A stretch of 64,000 nt of DNA from Microbacterium indicum DSM 19969 (lineage in GTDB: Bacteria; Actinomycetota; Actinomycetes; Actinomycetales; Microbacteriaceae). The stretch spans positions 372,001-436,000 of the forward strand of contig NZ_AULR01000001.1 in assembly GCF_000422385.1 (NCBI RefSeq). Reading direction: 5' to 3'. The notes beneath the pieces are model-generated. The model was not told the DNA's origin and made no database searches. It worked only from the letters and a program-made list of their open reading frames with translations. Below, in pieces: positions 55,777 through 64,000 of this stretch (position 1 is its first letter; every line of letters starts with the position of its first letter). The position numbers and the translations under genes are program-made.

Positions 55777-57456
55777 TCAGCGGGCGAGTGGGATCTCGAC
55801 GATCTGCGGGCCCGCGACGGGCGACGTCAGGGCGACGTCGAGCTCGGACCGGGTCGTGGCGCGGATGTGCTGCCACCCGTACGCCGCCGCGAGCTGCGCG
55901 ATGTCGACGGCGTGCGGAGTGAACTGCACGCGGTCCATCGCGTCGGCCCCCGCGACCGATGCCACCTCGAGGCCGTCGAAGATCGTGCCCCCGCCGTCGT
56001 TGCCGACGACGAGCTGGATCCGCGGCGCCGTCTCGCCCGGCGGGAGCAGGAGGGATCCCGCGTCGTGCAGCAGCGCGAGGTCGCCGATGAGCACGCGCGT
56101 GACGCCGGGCCGGCCGCCACGCTGGCTCGCCGCGGCGATGCCGATCGCCGTCGCGATCGTGCCGTCGATCCCCGCGAGCCCGCGGTTCGCGTGCACGGGC
56201 ACCTTCTTCCCCACGAGGACGTCGTCCGCGACGCGCACGAGCCGGCTCGACGCGAAGACGAGGCGGTCGTGCGGCCACGTCGCGCGCCAGACGCCGGCGA
56301 CGAGCTGCTCGCGGTCGAGCGGCGTCCGCACAGCCGCCATCTCGGCCTTCACGGCGGCGAGGCGGAGCTTCGGATCCCGCGACGCGAGCCCGTCGCTGTC
56401 GGGAGCGGCGGGCTCGAGATCGACGGCGTGCGCGTGCGACCAGTCGCTCCACGCCCGCATCCAGGCGCGATCCGCGTCGCCCGGCGCGATGGCGACGGCG
56501 TCGGCCGCGCGGGTGCGCCCGTTGAGGTCGAGCGGCTCGTCGGTCGCCGTGAGCGCCACGACGTCGAGGTCGCCGCGCTTCAGGAGCGCCGTGATCTCGC
56601 GGTGCAGCGTGGGGTGCCCCACGACGACGACCCGCTCGATCCGTCCGCCGAGCGACTCGTCGCGCAGCGCCGCCCGGAACCCGTTCACGGCGTGGCGCCC
56701 GTAGCGCGACCCGCTGACGATCTCGGCCAGCAGCGGCCATGCTCCCTGCGCCGCGACGATCTCGGCGTCTTCCCCCGCGTCGGCGCCCGCGACGACGACC
56801 GTGCGCGGCCCGCGCTCGAGGACCGTCGGCTCGGGCGGATCCGGGATCAGCGTCTGCGCGTACGCGACGGTGTCGGAGGCGGATCCGTCGCGGAACCACG
56901 CGGGCAGCTCGCCCGCGAGCGGCTCCCGGAACGGAAGGTTGAGGTGCGCGACGCCCTGCACGCTCTCGGCGGCCGACGCGACGAAGGCGCGCGCCGCGAG
57001 GCGACGGAACTCCCCCGCCTCGCCGTCGTGTCCGTCGGGAGTCGCGGCGTCCTCGGCGAAGCGCGCCGCGGATCCGAAGATCCCCGGCTGGCGGGTGGCC
57101 TGGTTGGCGCCGACGCCGCGCAGCTCGGGCGGCCGGTCGGCGGTGAGCAGGATCATCGGGACGCCCGCGTGGTGCGCCTCGAGCGCGGCCGGAAGGAGGT
57201 TCGCGACGGCGGTTCCGGAGGTGCAGATCACGGCGGCGGGCACGCGCGTCTCGCGGCCGATGCCGAGCGCCGTGAACCCCGCCCCGCGCTCGTCGATGCG
57301 CACGTGCAGCGCGATCCGACCCTGCCTCTCGAGCTCGGCCGCCGCGAGCGCGAGCGCCTGCGACCGGGATCCGGGGCTCACGACGACGTCGCGCACCCCG
57401 AGTGCCACGAGGGCGTCCAGCAGGGCCGCGGACGCCTCGGTCGCGGGTGAGGTCAT
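55777..57456 (-). CDS. menD: 2-succinyl-5-enolpyruvyl-6-hydroxy-3-cyclohexene-1-carboxylate synthase
   Basis: A 559-residue thiamine-diphosphate enzyme. VVSPGSRSQALALAA is the MenD signature, HVRIDERGAGFTALGIG carries the cofactor-activating Glu, and NRGLAGIDGTIATAIGIAAAS and LIGDLALLHDAGSL form the ThDP/Mg site. It condenses isochorismate with 2-oxoglutarate. The ATG overlaps the upstream PLDc_N gene stop. On the same strand as menA, menE and menB, but interrupted by DUF4229 and the siderophore-interacting protein gene. Confidence 0.96.
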   Translation of the reverse strand: MTSPATEASAALLDALVALGVRDVVVSPGSRSQALALAAAELERQGRIALHVRIDERGAGFTALGIGRETRVPAAVICTSGTAVANLLPAALEAHHAGVPMILLTADRPPELRGVGANQATRQPGIFGSAARFAEDAATPDGHDGEAGEFRRLAARAFVASAAESVQGVAHLNLPFREPLAGELPAWFRDGSASDTVAYAQTLIPDPPEPTVLERGPRTVVVAGADAGEDAEIVAAQGAWPLLAEIVSGSRYGRHAVNGFRAALRDESLGGRIERVVVVGHPTLHREITALLKRGDLDVVALTATDEPLDLNGRTRAADAVAIAPGDADRAWMRAWSDWSHAHAVDLEPAAPDSDGLASRDPKLRLAAVKAEMAAVRTPLDREQLVAGVWRATWPHDRLVFASSRLVRVADDVLVGKKVPVHANRGLAGIDGTIATAIGIAAASQRGGRPGVTRVLIGDLALLHDAGSLLLPPGETAPRIQLVVGNDGGGTIFDGLEVASVAGADAMDRVQFTPHAVDIAQLAAAYGWQHIRATTRSELDVALTSPVAGPQIVEIPLAR

Positions 57457-57848
57457 GCGCCGACGCCGCGCGGGCCGTCGCCCTCGTCGTCGGGCTCGTC
57501 GCCGCTCGGCTTCTCGGGGTCGAACGACTCGCTCTGGAAGCGCTCCTCGGCGTCGAGCATCGCGATCTCCTCCTCGAGGCGGCGGATCCGCTCGTCGGAG
57601 GCAGCGAGGAACGACGGGTCGTCGTCGGGCGCGAGCACCGGCGAGGCGGGCTGCTGCGCCTGGCCGCCGCGCGAGCGGCCGATCGTGAGCCAGAGGATGC
57701 CGCCGATCACGGGCACGAGGGTGATGACGACCCACACGCCCTTCGGCGCCCCGCGATGGCGCGACTCGGGCTGGACCGCGCAGTCGACGATGCAGAACAC
57801 GGTGAAGACCGCCGCGGCCACGGCGAGGAGGATGAGAAGTCGGGCCAC
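57453..57848 (-). CDS. PLDc_N domain membrane protein
   Basis: 131 residues. An N-terminal helix (LLILLAVAAAVFTVFCIVDCAVQ), then the PLDc_N motif KGVWVVITLVPVIGGILWLTIGR, and an acidic cytosolic tail with a short coiled coil (DERIRRLEEEIAMLDAEERF). This small domain occurs alone in many actinobacteria; it has no phospholipase catalytic HKD motif. The start is GTG, 6 nt after TAAGAT. Coupled to menD by a 4-bp overlap. Confidence 0.85.
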   Translation of the reverse strand: MARLLILLAVAAAVFTVFCIVDCAVQPESRHRGAPKGVWVVITLVPVIGGILWLTIGRSRGGQAQQPASPVLAPDDDPSFLAASDERIRRLEEEIAMLDAEERFQSESFDPEKPSGDEPDDEGDGPRGVGA

Positions 57849-57854
57849 GTCTCC

Positions 57855-57860
57855 ATCTTA
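57855..57860 (-). promoter_or_regulatory. -10 box of PLDc_N-menD (leaderless type)
   Basis: TAAGAT on the minus strand, 6 nt before the GTG at 57848. Confidence 0.5.
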
Positions 57861-57885
57861 CGAGCCGGTGGCCAGGGTCTCTTCC

Positions 57886-57891
57886 TACGAT
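57886..57891 (+). promoter_or_regulatory. -10 box of the DUF4229 gene (leaderless type)
   Basis: TACGAT, 6 nt before the GTG at 57898; divergent from the PLDc_N promoter. Confidence 0.5.
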
Positions 57892-57897
57892 GGAGGC

Positions 57898-58206
57898 GTG
57901 AAGATCCGCTCCGTCATCCTCTACTCGGTCCTGCGCATCCTGTTCTTCGTGGTGCCGCTCGCGATCCTGCTGGTCTTCCCCGTCTTCCAGTCGCTGTGGT
58001 GGCTCGCCGTGATCTTCGCGGCGCTCATCGGCGTGAGCCTGTCGATCCTCGTGCTCCAGCGCCCGCTCGGGCAGGTCTCGGAGGGGATCTACGACCGCCG
58101 CCGGACCAAGAAGACGAAGAAGCCGCACGCGAAGACGGCGCGCGAGCTCGACGAGGACGTCGAGAACGACGCCAACGAGCGGATCCAGGGCGAGAAGATC
58201 GACTGA
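57898..58206 (+). CDS. DUF4229 domain membrane protein
   Basis: 102 residues. Two N-terminal membrane helices (VILYSVLRILFFVVPLAILLVF and WWLAVIFAALIGVSLSILVL) are followed by a basic then acidic cytosolic tail (RRRTKKTKKPHAKTARELDEDVENDANERIQ). This matches the actinobacterial DUF4229 family; function unknown. It sits among menaquinone genes. Its TGA and the convergent gene's TCA form one palindrome, TGACCCG-C-CGGGTCA (58204-58218). Confidence 0.82.
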   Translation: MKIRSVILYSVLRILFFVVPLAILLVFPVFQSLWWLAVIFAALIGVSLSILVLQRPLGQVSEGIYDRRRTKKTKKPHAKTARELDEDVENDANERIQGEKID

Positions 58207-58215
58207 CCCGCCGGG

Positions 58216-59016
58216 TCAGGGCGCGCTGCGGCCGAGGCGCCAGTAGCCCGAGAAGGTGACCGACTTCTTCGGCACGCCGCGCTCGCCCACGAGGTGGCGG
58301 CGCACACCGGACGCGAGGGCCTGCTCGCCGACCGCGAAGCCGTAGAGGCCCTCGGGATCGACCTCCAGGGCGCGCGTGAGCGGCAGCGCGGCGGCGCCGG
58401 GGACGGATCCGGCCGGCCTGACGAGCCAGTGCACCGCGACGCCGTCGGGCGCGTCGACGTCCTGCCGGTCGCGCTCGTCGAAGAGCTCGATGACGGCGTC
58501 GCCGACGCTGTCGCGCGGCATGTCGCGGAGGATGCCGAGCGCGGCAGGCAGGCCGCTCTCGTCGGCGACGATGAGGTGGCGCGACGCCTCGGGCACCGGC
58601 GCCCAGCCGCAGCCCTGGTCGATGAACGCGACGCGCTCGCCCGGTTCGACGCGCGCGGCCCAGGGGCCGGCGATGCCGTCGTCGCCGTGCACGACGAAGT
58701 CGATGTCGAGCTCGCGCTCCTCGGCGCGGAAGGCCCGCACCGTGTAGTTGCGCACGACGGGACGGGATCCCTTGGGCACCCGCAGGTACTTCAGGTAGCC
58801 GCCGACTCCGAAGCGCTGGGGCATGCGGTCGAGCCCGCCTTCGCCGTGCACGGGGAGCGCGAGCCGGAACCACTGGTCGAAGCCGCGATACGCGAAGCGC
58901 GCGAGGTCGTCGCCCCCGATCGTCACGCGGATCATGTGCGGCGTGACGCGCTCGCGGCGCAGCGCCTCGGCCTGCACGAGCCCGGAATCGGCGTGCGTGA
59001 CGGTGATGTTGCTCAT
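58216..59016 (-). CDS. Siderophore-interacting protein (FAD-binding, ferric siderophore reductase type)
   Basis: 266 residues. FAD-binding segment PVVRNYTVRAFRAEERELDIDFVVHGDDGIAGPWA (RxYT and HGxxGPA/GxxWA motifs), then GERVAFIDQGCGW, a C-terminal NAD(P)H-binding half and FSGYWRLGRS at the end, typical of the SIP family. It reduces ferric siderophores to free iron. A DtxR-type iron box lies just upstream and a GAGGAG ribosome binding site precedes the ATG, so it is expected to be iron-repressed. Confidence 0.92.
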   Translation of the reverse strand: MSNITVTHADSGLVQAEALRRERVTPHMIRVTIGGDDLARFAYRGFDQWFRLALPVHGEGGLDRMPQRFGVGGYLKYLRVPKGSRPVVRNYTVRAFRAEERELDIDFVVHGDDGIAGPWAARVEPGERVAFIDQGCGWAPVPEASRHLIVADESGLPAALGILRDMPRDSVGDAVIELFDERDRQDVDAPDGVAVHWLVRPAGSVPGAAALPLTRALEVDPEGLYGFAVGEQALASGVRRHLVGERGVPKKSVTFSGYWRLGRSAP

Positions 59017-59033
59017 GGGACTCCTCGCTCAGA

Positions 59034-59052
59034 TAAGGAGACCCTAACCTAG
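59034..59052 (-). promoter_or_regulatory. DtxR/IdeR iron box upstream of the siderophore-interacting gene
   Basis: Minus strand CTAGGTTAGGGTCTCCTTA agrees with TTAGGTTAGGCTAACCTAA at 14 of 19 positions, with a perfect left half. It overlaps the menA stop codon (59049-59051). Confidence 0.75.
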
Positions 59053-60008
59053 CCGATCAGCGCCCAGGCGAAGAAGATCCCGAACACGGGGCTCGCGAAC
59101 GAGGTGAGAGCGAGCGCCGTGATGAGCTCGCGCGGCGTCTTCGCCATCCAGACGATGAGGATCGCGGGCCCCGCGAGGACCAGCGCGAAGAACACGAGCC
59201 ACGCGATCGGGTAGAAGAGCGCGACCCACGCCGCGATCGCGAACGCGAGGCCGACGAACACCGTGTAGAGGATCTTCGTCGCGAGCGGTCCGACGACGAC
59301 GCTCAGGGTGCGCTTGCCGGCCTGGCGGTCCTGGGGGATGTCGCGCAGGTTGTTCGCGAGGAGCACGGCGCAGGCGAGGAATCCCGTGGCGATCGCGCCG
59401 AACCAGCCCTCCTGCGTGAGGAACTGCACCTGGGCCCACATGGTCCCGAGCGTCGCGACGAGCCCGAAGAAGACGAAGACGAAGACCTCGCCGAGCGCGT
59501 TGTAGCCGTAGGGGCGCTTGCCGCCCGTGTAGAACCAGGCCGCGACGATGCACGCGGCGCCGGCGATGAGCATCCACCACTGCTGCGTGCGGATCACGAT
59601 CGCGAGGCCCGCGACGGCGGCGATCGCGAAGAAGACGAGGGCGACGACGAGGACCGAGCGCGACGAGACGCGCCCCGATGCCGTGAGGCGAGCGGGGCCG
59701 ACGCGGAAGTCGTCGGTGCCCTTGACGCCGTCGGAGTAGTCGTTCGCGAAGTTCACGCCGATCTGCAGCGCGACGGCGACGACGAGGCACGCGAGGGCGA
59801 TGACCCAGTGGAAGAGGTGCTGCTCGTCACCCGAGATCGCGGCGCCCGTGCCCACGAGGACCGGGGTGATCGAGAGGGGCAGGGTGCGCAGGCGCGCGGC
59901 GCCGATCCAGTCGCCGAGGGTGATCTTCTTCATCGGCTGCGCGCCGCCCGGTCCACCCCGCTTCGCCGGGTTGCCGCTGACGTGCTTGAGCTGCTTGGTC
60001 TTCGCCAC
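59049..60008 (-). CDS. menA: 1,4-dihydroxy-2-naphthoate polyprenyltransferase
   Basis: 319 residues, a UbiA-type membrane prenyltransferase. The first aspartate motif is NFANDYSDGVKGTDD and the second is NNLRDIPQDRQAGKRTL; about nine helices. It joins the polyprenyl tail to DHNA. The start is GTG, 8 nt after TACGAT, which gives a basic 25-residue N-terminal extension; an internal ATG at MKKITLGDWIGAARLRT is the alternative. Confidence 0.95.
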   Translation of the reverse strand: MAKTKQLKHVSGNPAKRGGPGGAQPMKKITLGDWIGAARLRTLPLSITPVLVGTGAAISGDEQHLFHWVIALACLVVAVALQIGVNFANDYSDGVKGTDDFRVGPARLTASGRVSSRSVLVVALVFFAIAAVAGLAIVIRTQQWWMLIAGAACIVAAWFYTGGKRPYGYNALGEVFVFVFFGLVATLGTMWAQVQFLTQEGWFGAIATGFLACAVLLANNLRDIPQDRQAGKRTLSVVVGPLATKILYTVFVGLAFAIAAWVALFYPIAWLVFFALVLAGPAILIVWMAKTPRELITALALTSFASPVFGIFFAWALIG

Positions 60009-60016
60009 GAGCGTCG

Positions 60017-60022
60017 ATCGTA
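60017..60022 (-). promoter_or_regulatory. -10 box of menA (leaderless type)
   Basis: TACGAT on the minus strand, 8 nt before the GTG at 60008, in the 24-bp gap after menE. Confidence 0.45.
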
Positions 60023-60032
60023 TCGGGGCCGG

Positions 60033-61160
60033 TCATGCGTTCGCCGAGACGAGCTCCCGAAGCGCGCGCCTGTCGGGCTTGCCGCTCGCGAGGCGCGGGA
60101 TCTCGGCGATCGTGACGAGGCGGTCGGGGCGGGCGGGCTTGCCGATCTCGCGCTCGACGGCGGCTCGGGCCGCGGTGAGCAGATCCGGCGCGCCCGTCGT
60201 GACGATGACGGGCGTCTGGCCCCACCGCTCGTGCGCGCCCGGCACGACGACCGCGTCGCCGAGCCCCGGGATCTCGCGGACGGCGGCCTCGACGCGGTCG
60301 AGCGACACGTTGACCCCGCCCGACACGATGACGTTGTCGATGCGGCCTGTGACCGAGACGACGCCTCCGGCGACGGCCCCGGCGTCGCCCGTGCGGTACC
60401 AGCGCACCCCATTCTCCTCGGGGAATACATCAGCCGTGCGGGACGGATCCCCGAGATAGCCGTCGGCGAGGTTCGGCCCCGTGATCCGCAGCTCGCCGTC
60501 GACCGACCGCACCGTCACGCCGCCGAGCGGGACCCCGTCGTAGACGCAGCCGCCGCTCGTCTCGGTGGATCCGTAGGTGCGGACGACGCGCGCACCGAGG
60601 GCGATCGCCCGTTCGCGCAGCGCTTCGGGCAGGCGCTGCCCGCCGACGAGTATCGTGTCGAAGCCCGCGAGCGCGCGGGCGATGAGCGGGTCTCGCTCGC
60701 CCGCGTCGACCAGCGTCTGCAGCTGGGCCGGCACGAGCGAGGTGAGCCGGGGCACGCGGGATCCGTCGGCGTAGGAGTTCATGCCGCCCGCGGCATGCGC
60801 GAAGGACTCGGCCGTGAACCGGCCCGCGAGGATCGCGGGGTCGCGGCCCGCGACGAGGGCGCGCACCATGACCTGTACGCCCGCGATGTATCCGCCCGCG
60901 AGCGGCAGCAGCCAGTGCCCCTCGCCGATCTGCTCGGCCGTCGCAAGGGCCGACGCCGTGAGGGCCGAGCGCGAGAGGACGACCGACTTCGGCACCCCGG
61001 TCGATCCGGAGGTCGTCAGGACGACGGCAGTGCCGGCGGGGACCTCTTCCGGAACCTCGGCGTCGCCGAGCGCGATCGCGGGACCCGCCCCGAGCACCGC
61101 ACCGCGCAGGGCGCGCAGCAGGTCGCGCGGATCTGTCGACGTCGCGCGCTCGAGCCTCAT
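60033..61160 (-). CDS. menE: o-succinylbenzoate-CoA ligase (AMP-binding)
   Basis: 375 residues, the short actinobacterial form. AMP-binding motif LTTSGSTGVPKSVVLS, VRTYGSTETSGGCVYDG, WYRTGDAG, GRIDNVIVSGGVNVSLDRVEAAV, and the C-terminal catalytic lysine in RLASGKPDRRAL. It activates o-succinylbenzoate for MenB. The ATG overlaps the helicase stop by 4 bp. Confidence 0.92.
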   Translation of the reverse strand: MRLERATSTDPRDLLRALRGAVLGAGPAIALGDAEVPEEVPAGTAVVLTTSGSTGVPKSVVLSRSALTASALATAEQIGEGHWLLPLAGGYIAGVQVMVRALVAGRDPAILAGRFTAESFAHAAGGMNSYADGSRVPRLTSLVPAQLQTLVDAGERDPLIARALAGFDTILVGGQRLPEALRERAIALGARVVRTYGSTETSGGCVYDGVPLGGVTVRSVDGELRITGPNLADGYLGDPSRTADVFPEENGVRWYRTGDAGAVAGGVVSVTGRIDNVIVSGGVNVSLDRVEAAVREIPGLGDAVVVPGAHERWGQTPVIVTTGAPDLLTAARAAVEREIGKPARPDRLVTIAEIPRLASGKPDRRALRELVSANA

Positions 61161-63112
61161 GACGCCACCATCGCACGATCATCCGACACCGCACCATCGG
61201 CGACGAGCTCGTCGACGAACGGCGAGGGCGACGCGCCCGCCACGAGCGTGACGTCCCGGCGGGCCCGCGTGAGGGCGACGTAGAACAGGCGCCGCTCCTC
61301 GGCGAGGGGAAAGGGATCCGCCTCCGGCAGCACGAGCGAAAGGAGCGGATCGTCGCCGCGGCCCGCCCCGAAGCCGTCGCTCGCGATGATCGCGTGGTCG
61401 GCCTCGAGGCCCTTCGCCGCGTGGGCCGTGCGGAACGAGACGTCGAGGTTCTCGGGCATCTGCGCCGGGACGATCCGCTCGTCGCGGCGGAACCGCCCGA
61501 TGACGACGACGCTCCGCCGCTCGCCCGCGCGGGCGATCTCCGCGAGCCGCTCGGCCACCGCCGCCCGCGGGTCGTCGGTGCGGACGAGCGACACGGGATC
61601 CGGGTGGCTGTTCTGCGAGCGCACGCTCTTGCGCAGCTGGCCGGGGTTGCGCTGGACGAAGCAGCCGGCGATGCGGGCGAGCTCGCGCCCTCCGCGGAAG
61701 GTGCGGGTGAGCCGCAGCGTCTCGGCGCGCCCGAAGGTCTCGTCGAAGCGGGTCATGGCCGTGAGGTCGCTGCCCGCGAAGCGGTAGATCGACTGCCAGT
61801 CGTCGCCGACGGCCGTGAGGAAGGTGTCGTCGCCCTGCAGAGCCGCGACGAGGCGGGCGCGCGAGCGCGACGCGTCCTGGAACTCATCGACGAGGACCAC
61901 GCGGTACGGCGAGGCCCATCTCCCCCGCTCGATGAGGTCGGCGGCCCGTGCGAGCATCTCCTCGAAGTCGACGGACCCCGTGGCCTTCAGGTGCGCGTCC
62001 CACGCGTCGCGCACGCGGATGACGACCCCGGCGAACGCGCGGGCGCGATCCGGATCCTCAGCCTCCTTCGCGCGCCGCCACAGCTCGGTCTTCGTGAGCC
62101 TGCCCGCCCGCGCGTGGGCGACGGCGGTGCGGACGAGCTCGCGGTCGAAGCCGTCGACGTCGCCGAGGACCTCGTCGTCCATCTCGGCGACCTCGGGGCG
62201 GGATCCCGTCGCCTCGGTGATGACGCGCAGGCCGAAGGCGTGGAAGGTCTGCGCCTCGACGCCCGCGGGGATCCCGGCGCGCTCGAAGCGGTCGTCGGCG
62301 CGCTCCTGCAGCTCGCCCGCCGCGGCCTGGTTGAAGGCGAGCATGAGGATCCGGTCGGGATCCGCGATGCCCCGGTGCACGGCCCACGCGGCCTTCGCGA
62401 TCATCGTCGACGTCTTGCCCGATCCGGCCGCCGCGACGAGGAGGACCCTGTCGTCGAAGGCCACGACCGCGCGCTGCTGTTCGTCGGTCAGCGGCAGCGC
62501 CTCGATCGACCGGAAGAACTCCCGTTCCGCCTTCTTCAGGCGCGCGAAGGTCCGCTCGTTCTCGGCGGCGACCGCCTCGCGGACGGATCCCTGCGCGTCG
62601 ACCGCGAGCACCGCGTCGCGCCCGACGTCGTCGAGCCCACCGCGCCGCGCCTCCGCGACGAGCCGCGCGAACTCGGGGGCCTTGCCGGCGACGACGGCCG
62701 CGCGGATCCCGTCCCATTCCGCGACGAAGCGCTCGGGGATCCACCTCCCCGCCTCGGCCTCGGCGATGACGGCGCGGCCGAACGCGCCGAGCCAGTCGAC
62801 GCACATGCGCTCGAGGACGCTCGCTCCGATGGCGCGCTCGAGCTCGTCGCGGTCGCGGCGCGACAGGCCGCGCAGGTTCTCCCCCGTCTCGGGGACGACG
62901 ATCTCGTGCCACAGCCCGCGCGTTTCGAACGCGAGGTCGACGGGGGCGATCGATCGCCGGATAACCCGCTCGCCGACCCGCATCGCGATGCCGTCGCGAT
63001 CGACGTGCACCGCCCAGTCCTGCGGCCGCGCGAGGATCCGCGCCCATCGAGAGGGGCCCGCCTCGCGCATCAGGGGCGATCCGAGACGTCGGGATCCTTC
63101 TTGAGCAGGCAC
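61157..63112 (-). CDS. UvrD/Rep family DNA helicase (helicase IV-like)
   Basis: About 651 residues. An N-terminal ~190-residue region specific to helicase IV-type proteins precedes the SF1 core: Q motif LTDEQQRAVVAF, Walker A VAAAGSGKTSTMIAKA, VLVDEFQDASRSRARL (motif II), GDDWQSIYRFAGSD (motif III), and LFYVALTRARRDVTLVAG (motif VI). It is probably a 3'-5' DNA helicase or translocase. I chose GTG at 63112 because AGGA lies 8 nt upstream; ATGs at 63121 and 63070 are in frame. Its stop overlaps menE, an unusual coupling of a helicase with a menaquinone gene. Confidence 0.85.
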   Translation of the reverse strand: MPAQEGSRRLGSPLMREAGPSRWARILARPQDWAVHVDRDGIAMRVGERVIRRSIAPVDLAFETRGLWHEIVVPETGENLRGLSRRDRDELERAIGASVLERMCVDWLGAFGRAVIAEAEAGRWIPERFVAEWDGIRAAVVAGKAPEFARLVAEARRGGLDDVGRDAVLAVDAQGSVREAVAAENERTFARLKKAEREFFRSIEALPLTDEQQRAVVAFDDRVLLVAAAGSGKTSTMIAKAAWAVHRGIADPDRILMLAFNQAAAGELQERADDRFERAGIPAGVEAQTFHAFGLRVITEATGSRPEVAEMDDEVLGDVDGFDRELVRTAVAHARAGRLTKTELWRRAKEAEDPDRARAFAGVVIRVRDAWDAHLKATGSVDFEEMLARAADLIERGRWASPYRVVLVDEFQDASRSRARLVAALQGDDTFLTAVGDDWQSIYRFAGSDLTAMTRFDETFGRAETLRLTRTFRGGRELARIAGCFVQRNPGQLRKSVRSQNSHPDPVSLVRTDDPRAAVAERLAEIARAGERRSVVVIGRFRRDERIVPAQMPENLDVSFRTAHAAKGLEADHAIIASDGFGAGRGDDPLLSLVLPEADPFPLAEERRLFYVALTRARRDVTLVAGASPSPFVDELVADGAVSDDRAMVAS

Positions 63113-63164
63113 CGGATCCATCCTGCCCCCGGCGGCTGGGAGCGGAGGGCGCAAGACCGGCCGA

Positions 63165-64000
63165 TCAGTAGTGATACGGGAACCGCCCGAAGTCGGGGTC
63201 GCGCTTCTCGAGGAAGGCGTCGCGGCCCTCGACGGCCTCGTCCGTGCCGTAGGCGAGGCGGGTCGTCTCGCCGGCGAAGAGCTGGAGGCCGACCATGCCG
63301 TCGTCGGCCGCGTTGAACGCGTACTTGAGCATGCGGATCGCGGTCGGCGACTTGCCCAGGATCGTGCGCGCCATCGCGACCGCCTCGGCCTCGAGGTCGG
63401 CGTGCGCGACGACGCGGTTGACGGCGCCCATCTCGTAGGCGCGCTCGGCCGAGTACTCCTCTGCGAGGAAGAACACCTCGCGGGCGAGCTTCTGGCCGAT
63501 CTGCTTCGCGTAGTACGCGGATCCGTACCCCGCGTCGAAGGACCCCACGTCGGCATCGGTCTGCTTGAACCGGCCGTGCTCCCGCGACGCGATCGTCAGG
63601 TCGGCGACGGCGTGCAGCGAGTGCCCGCCGCCCGCGGCCCAGCCGGGGACGACGGCGATGACGACCTTCGGCATGAAGCGGATCAGCCGCTGAACCTCGA
63701 GGATGTGGAGGCGCCCCGCGCGGGCGGGATCGTCGACGGAGGCCTCGTCCTCGGAGTACTTGTACCCGTCGCGTCCGCGGATCCGCTGGTCGCCGCCCGA
63801 GCAGAACGCCCAGCCGCCGTCCTTGGGGCTCGGCCCGTTGCCCGTCAGGAGGACGACGCCGATCTTCGGATCCGTGCGCGCGATCTCGAGCGCGCGATAC
63901 AGCTCATCGACGGTTCCCGGGCGGAACGCGTTGCGCACCTCGGGGCGGTCGAACGCGACGCGGGCGATGCGGCCGTCGAGCGACACGTGCGACGTGATGT
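63165..64000 (-). CDS. menB: 1,4-dihydroxy-2-naphthoyl-CoA synthase (5' end outside window)
   Basis: 278 codons remain; the frame is open to the window edge, where DITSHVSLDGRIARVAFDRPEVRNAFRPGTVDEL matches an internal part of MenB, so about 20-30 N-terminal residues are missing. Crotonase-fold signatures GGWAFCSGGDQRIRG, VVPGWAAGGGHSLHAV (oxyanion hole), TDADVGSFDAGYGSAY and KRDPDFGRFPYHY are diagnostic. It cyclises o-succinylbenzoyl-CoA. Transcribed toward the helicase and menE. Confidence 0.96.
   Translation of the reverse strand, partial: ITSHVSLDGRIARVAFDRPEVRNAFRPGTVDELYRALEIARTDPKIGVVLLTGNGPSPKDGGWAFCSGGDQRIRGRDGYKYSEDEASVDDPARAGRLHILEVQRLIRFMPKVVIAVVPGWAAGGGHSLHAVADLTIASREHGRFKQTDADVGSFDAGYGSAYYAKQIGQKLAREVFFLAEEYSAERAYEMGAVNRVVAHADLEAEAVAMARTILGKSPTAIRMLKYAFNAADDGMVGLQLFAGETTRLAYGTDEAVEGRDAFLEKRDPDFGRFPYHY

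Noticed and set aside
61018..61034. A GGACGACGGCAG string resembling a family B end inside menE, and a similar one in glmM near 23664
   Set aside because: No partner end at 82 bp and no core; explained by coding sequence.

Overview
The window is very GC-rich (roughly 70% or more), densely coded, and looks like an ordinary chromosomal segment of a Gram-positive actinobacterium, most likely a member of the Microbacteriaceae. The evidence is a GuaB plus GuaB3 pair, a menaquinone (not ubiquinone) pathway, alr-tsaE-tsaB-rimI-tsaD clustering, a CIRCE-controlled groES, a DtxR-type iron box, a SURF1 protein, LuxS, and TANNNT -10 boxes placed directly in front of start codons. I saw no rRNA, tRNA, CRISPR array, prophage or insertion-sequence transposase.

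Layout. 1-3.7 kb: the 3' end of a probable zwf, then guaB, guaB3 and surf1 on the minus strand. 3.8-13.1 kb: a branched-chain amino-acid ABC transporter (livH-M-G-F, with the binding protein 4 kb away) interrupted by a SAM methyltransferase, groES, an MscS channel and rarD. 13-24.7 kb: a long minus-strand housekeeping run: the t6A modification genes, alr, acpS, glmS, coaA, glmM and rpsI-rplM, with thuA and ppx/gppA genes opposite. 24.9-28.5 kb: a HAD phosphatase, an EEP-family hydrolase and an overlapping luxS-mtnN-truA operon. 28.5-31.6 kb: an accessory block (MerR-SulP, AbiEi-like protein) whose boundaries are marked by three copies of a nested palindrome (family A). 31.6-36.1 kb: the glycine cleavage operon gcvT-H-P behind a tandem glycine riboswitch. 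36.2-41.2 kb: a phosphonate-type ABC transporter with a HAD hydrolase and an RpiR regulator. 41.3-46.2 kb: small regulatory or RNA-related genes, a DEAD-box helicase and a ferredoxin reductase. 46.3-64 kb: menaquinone genes in two groups (polyprenyl synthase-menG-menF, and menD, menA, menE, menB) separated by DUF402, YitT, TetR/MFS, glycerate kinase, PPK2 and a 1-kb repeat field.

The most unusual content is not protein coding. Family A is a 58-bp core carrying four GGACATC/GATGTCC half-sites at fixed spacing; three copies sit exactly at gene ends and supply stop codons. Family B is an 82-83 bp element with terminal inverted repeats related to GCACGACTACGGCAG and a GACACGCCG core at a fixed offset; five copies fill the gene-free 54.8-55.8 kb stretch and a divergent sixth lies between glmS and acpS. 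No transposase accompanies either family in this window.

Two window-wide features help interpretation. At least 21 first-in-operon genes have a TANNNT box 6-9 nt before the start codon, implying leaderless mRNAs, and this was used to choose several starts. The palindrome GGATCC is also far commoner than base composition predicts.
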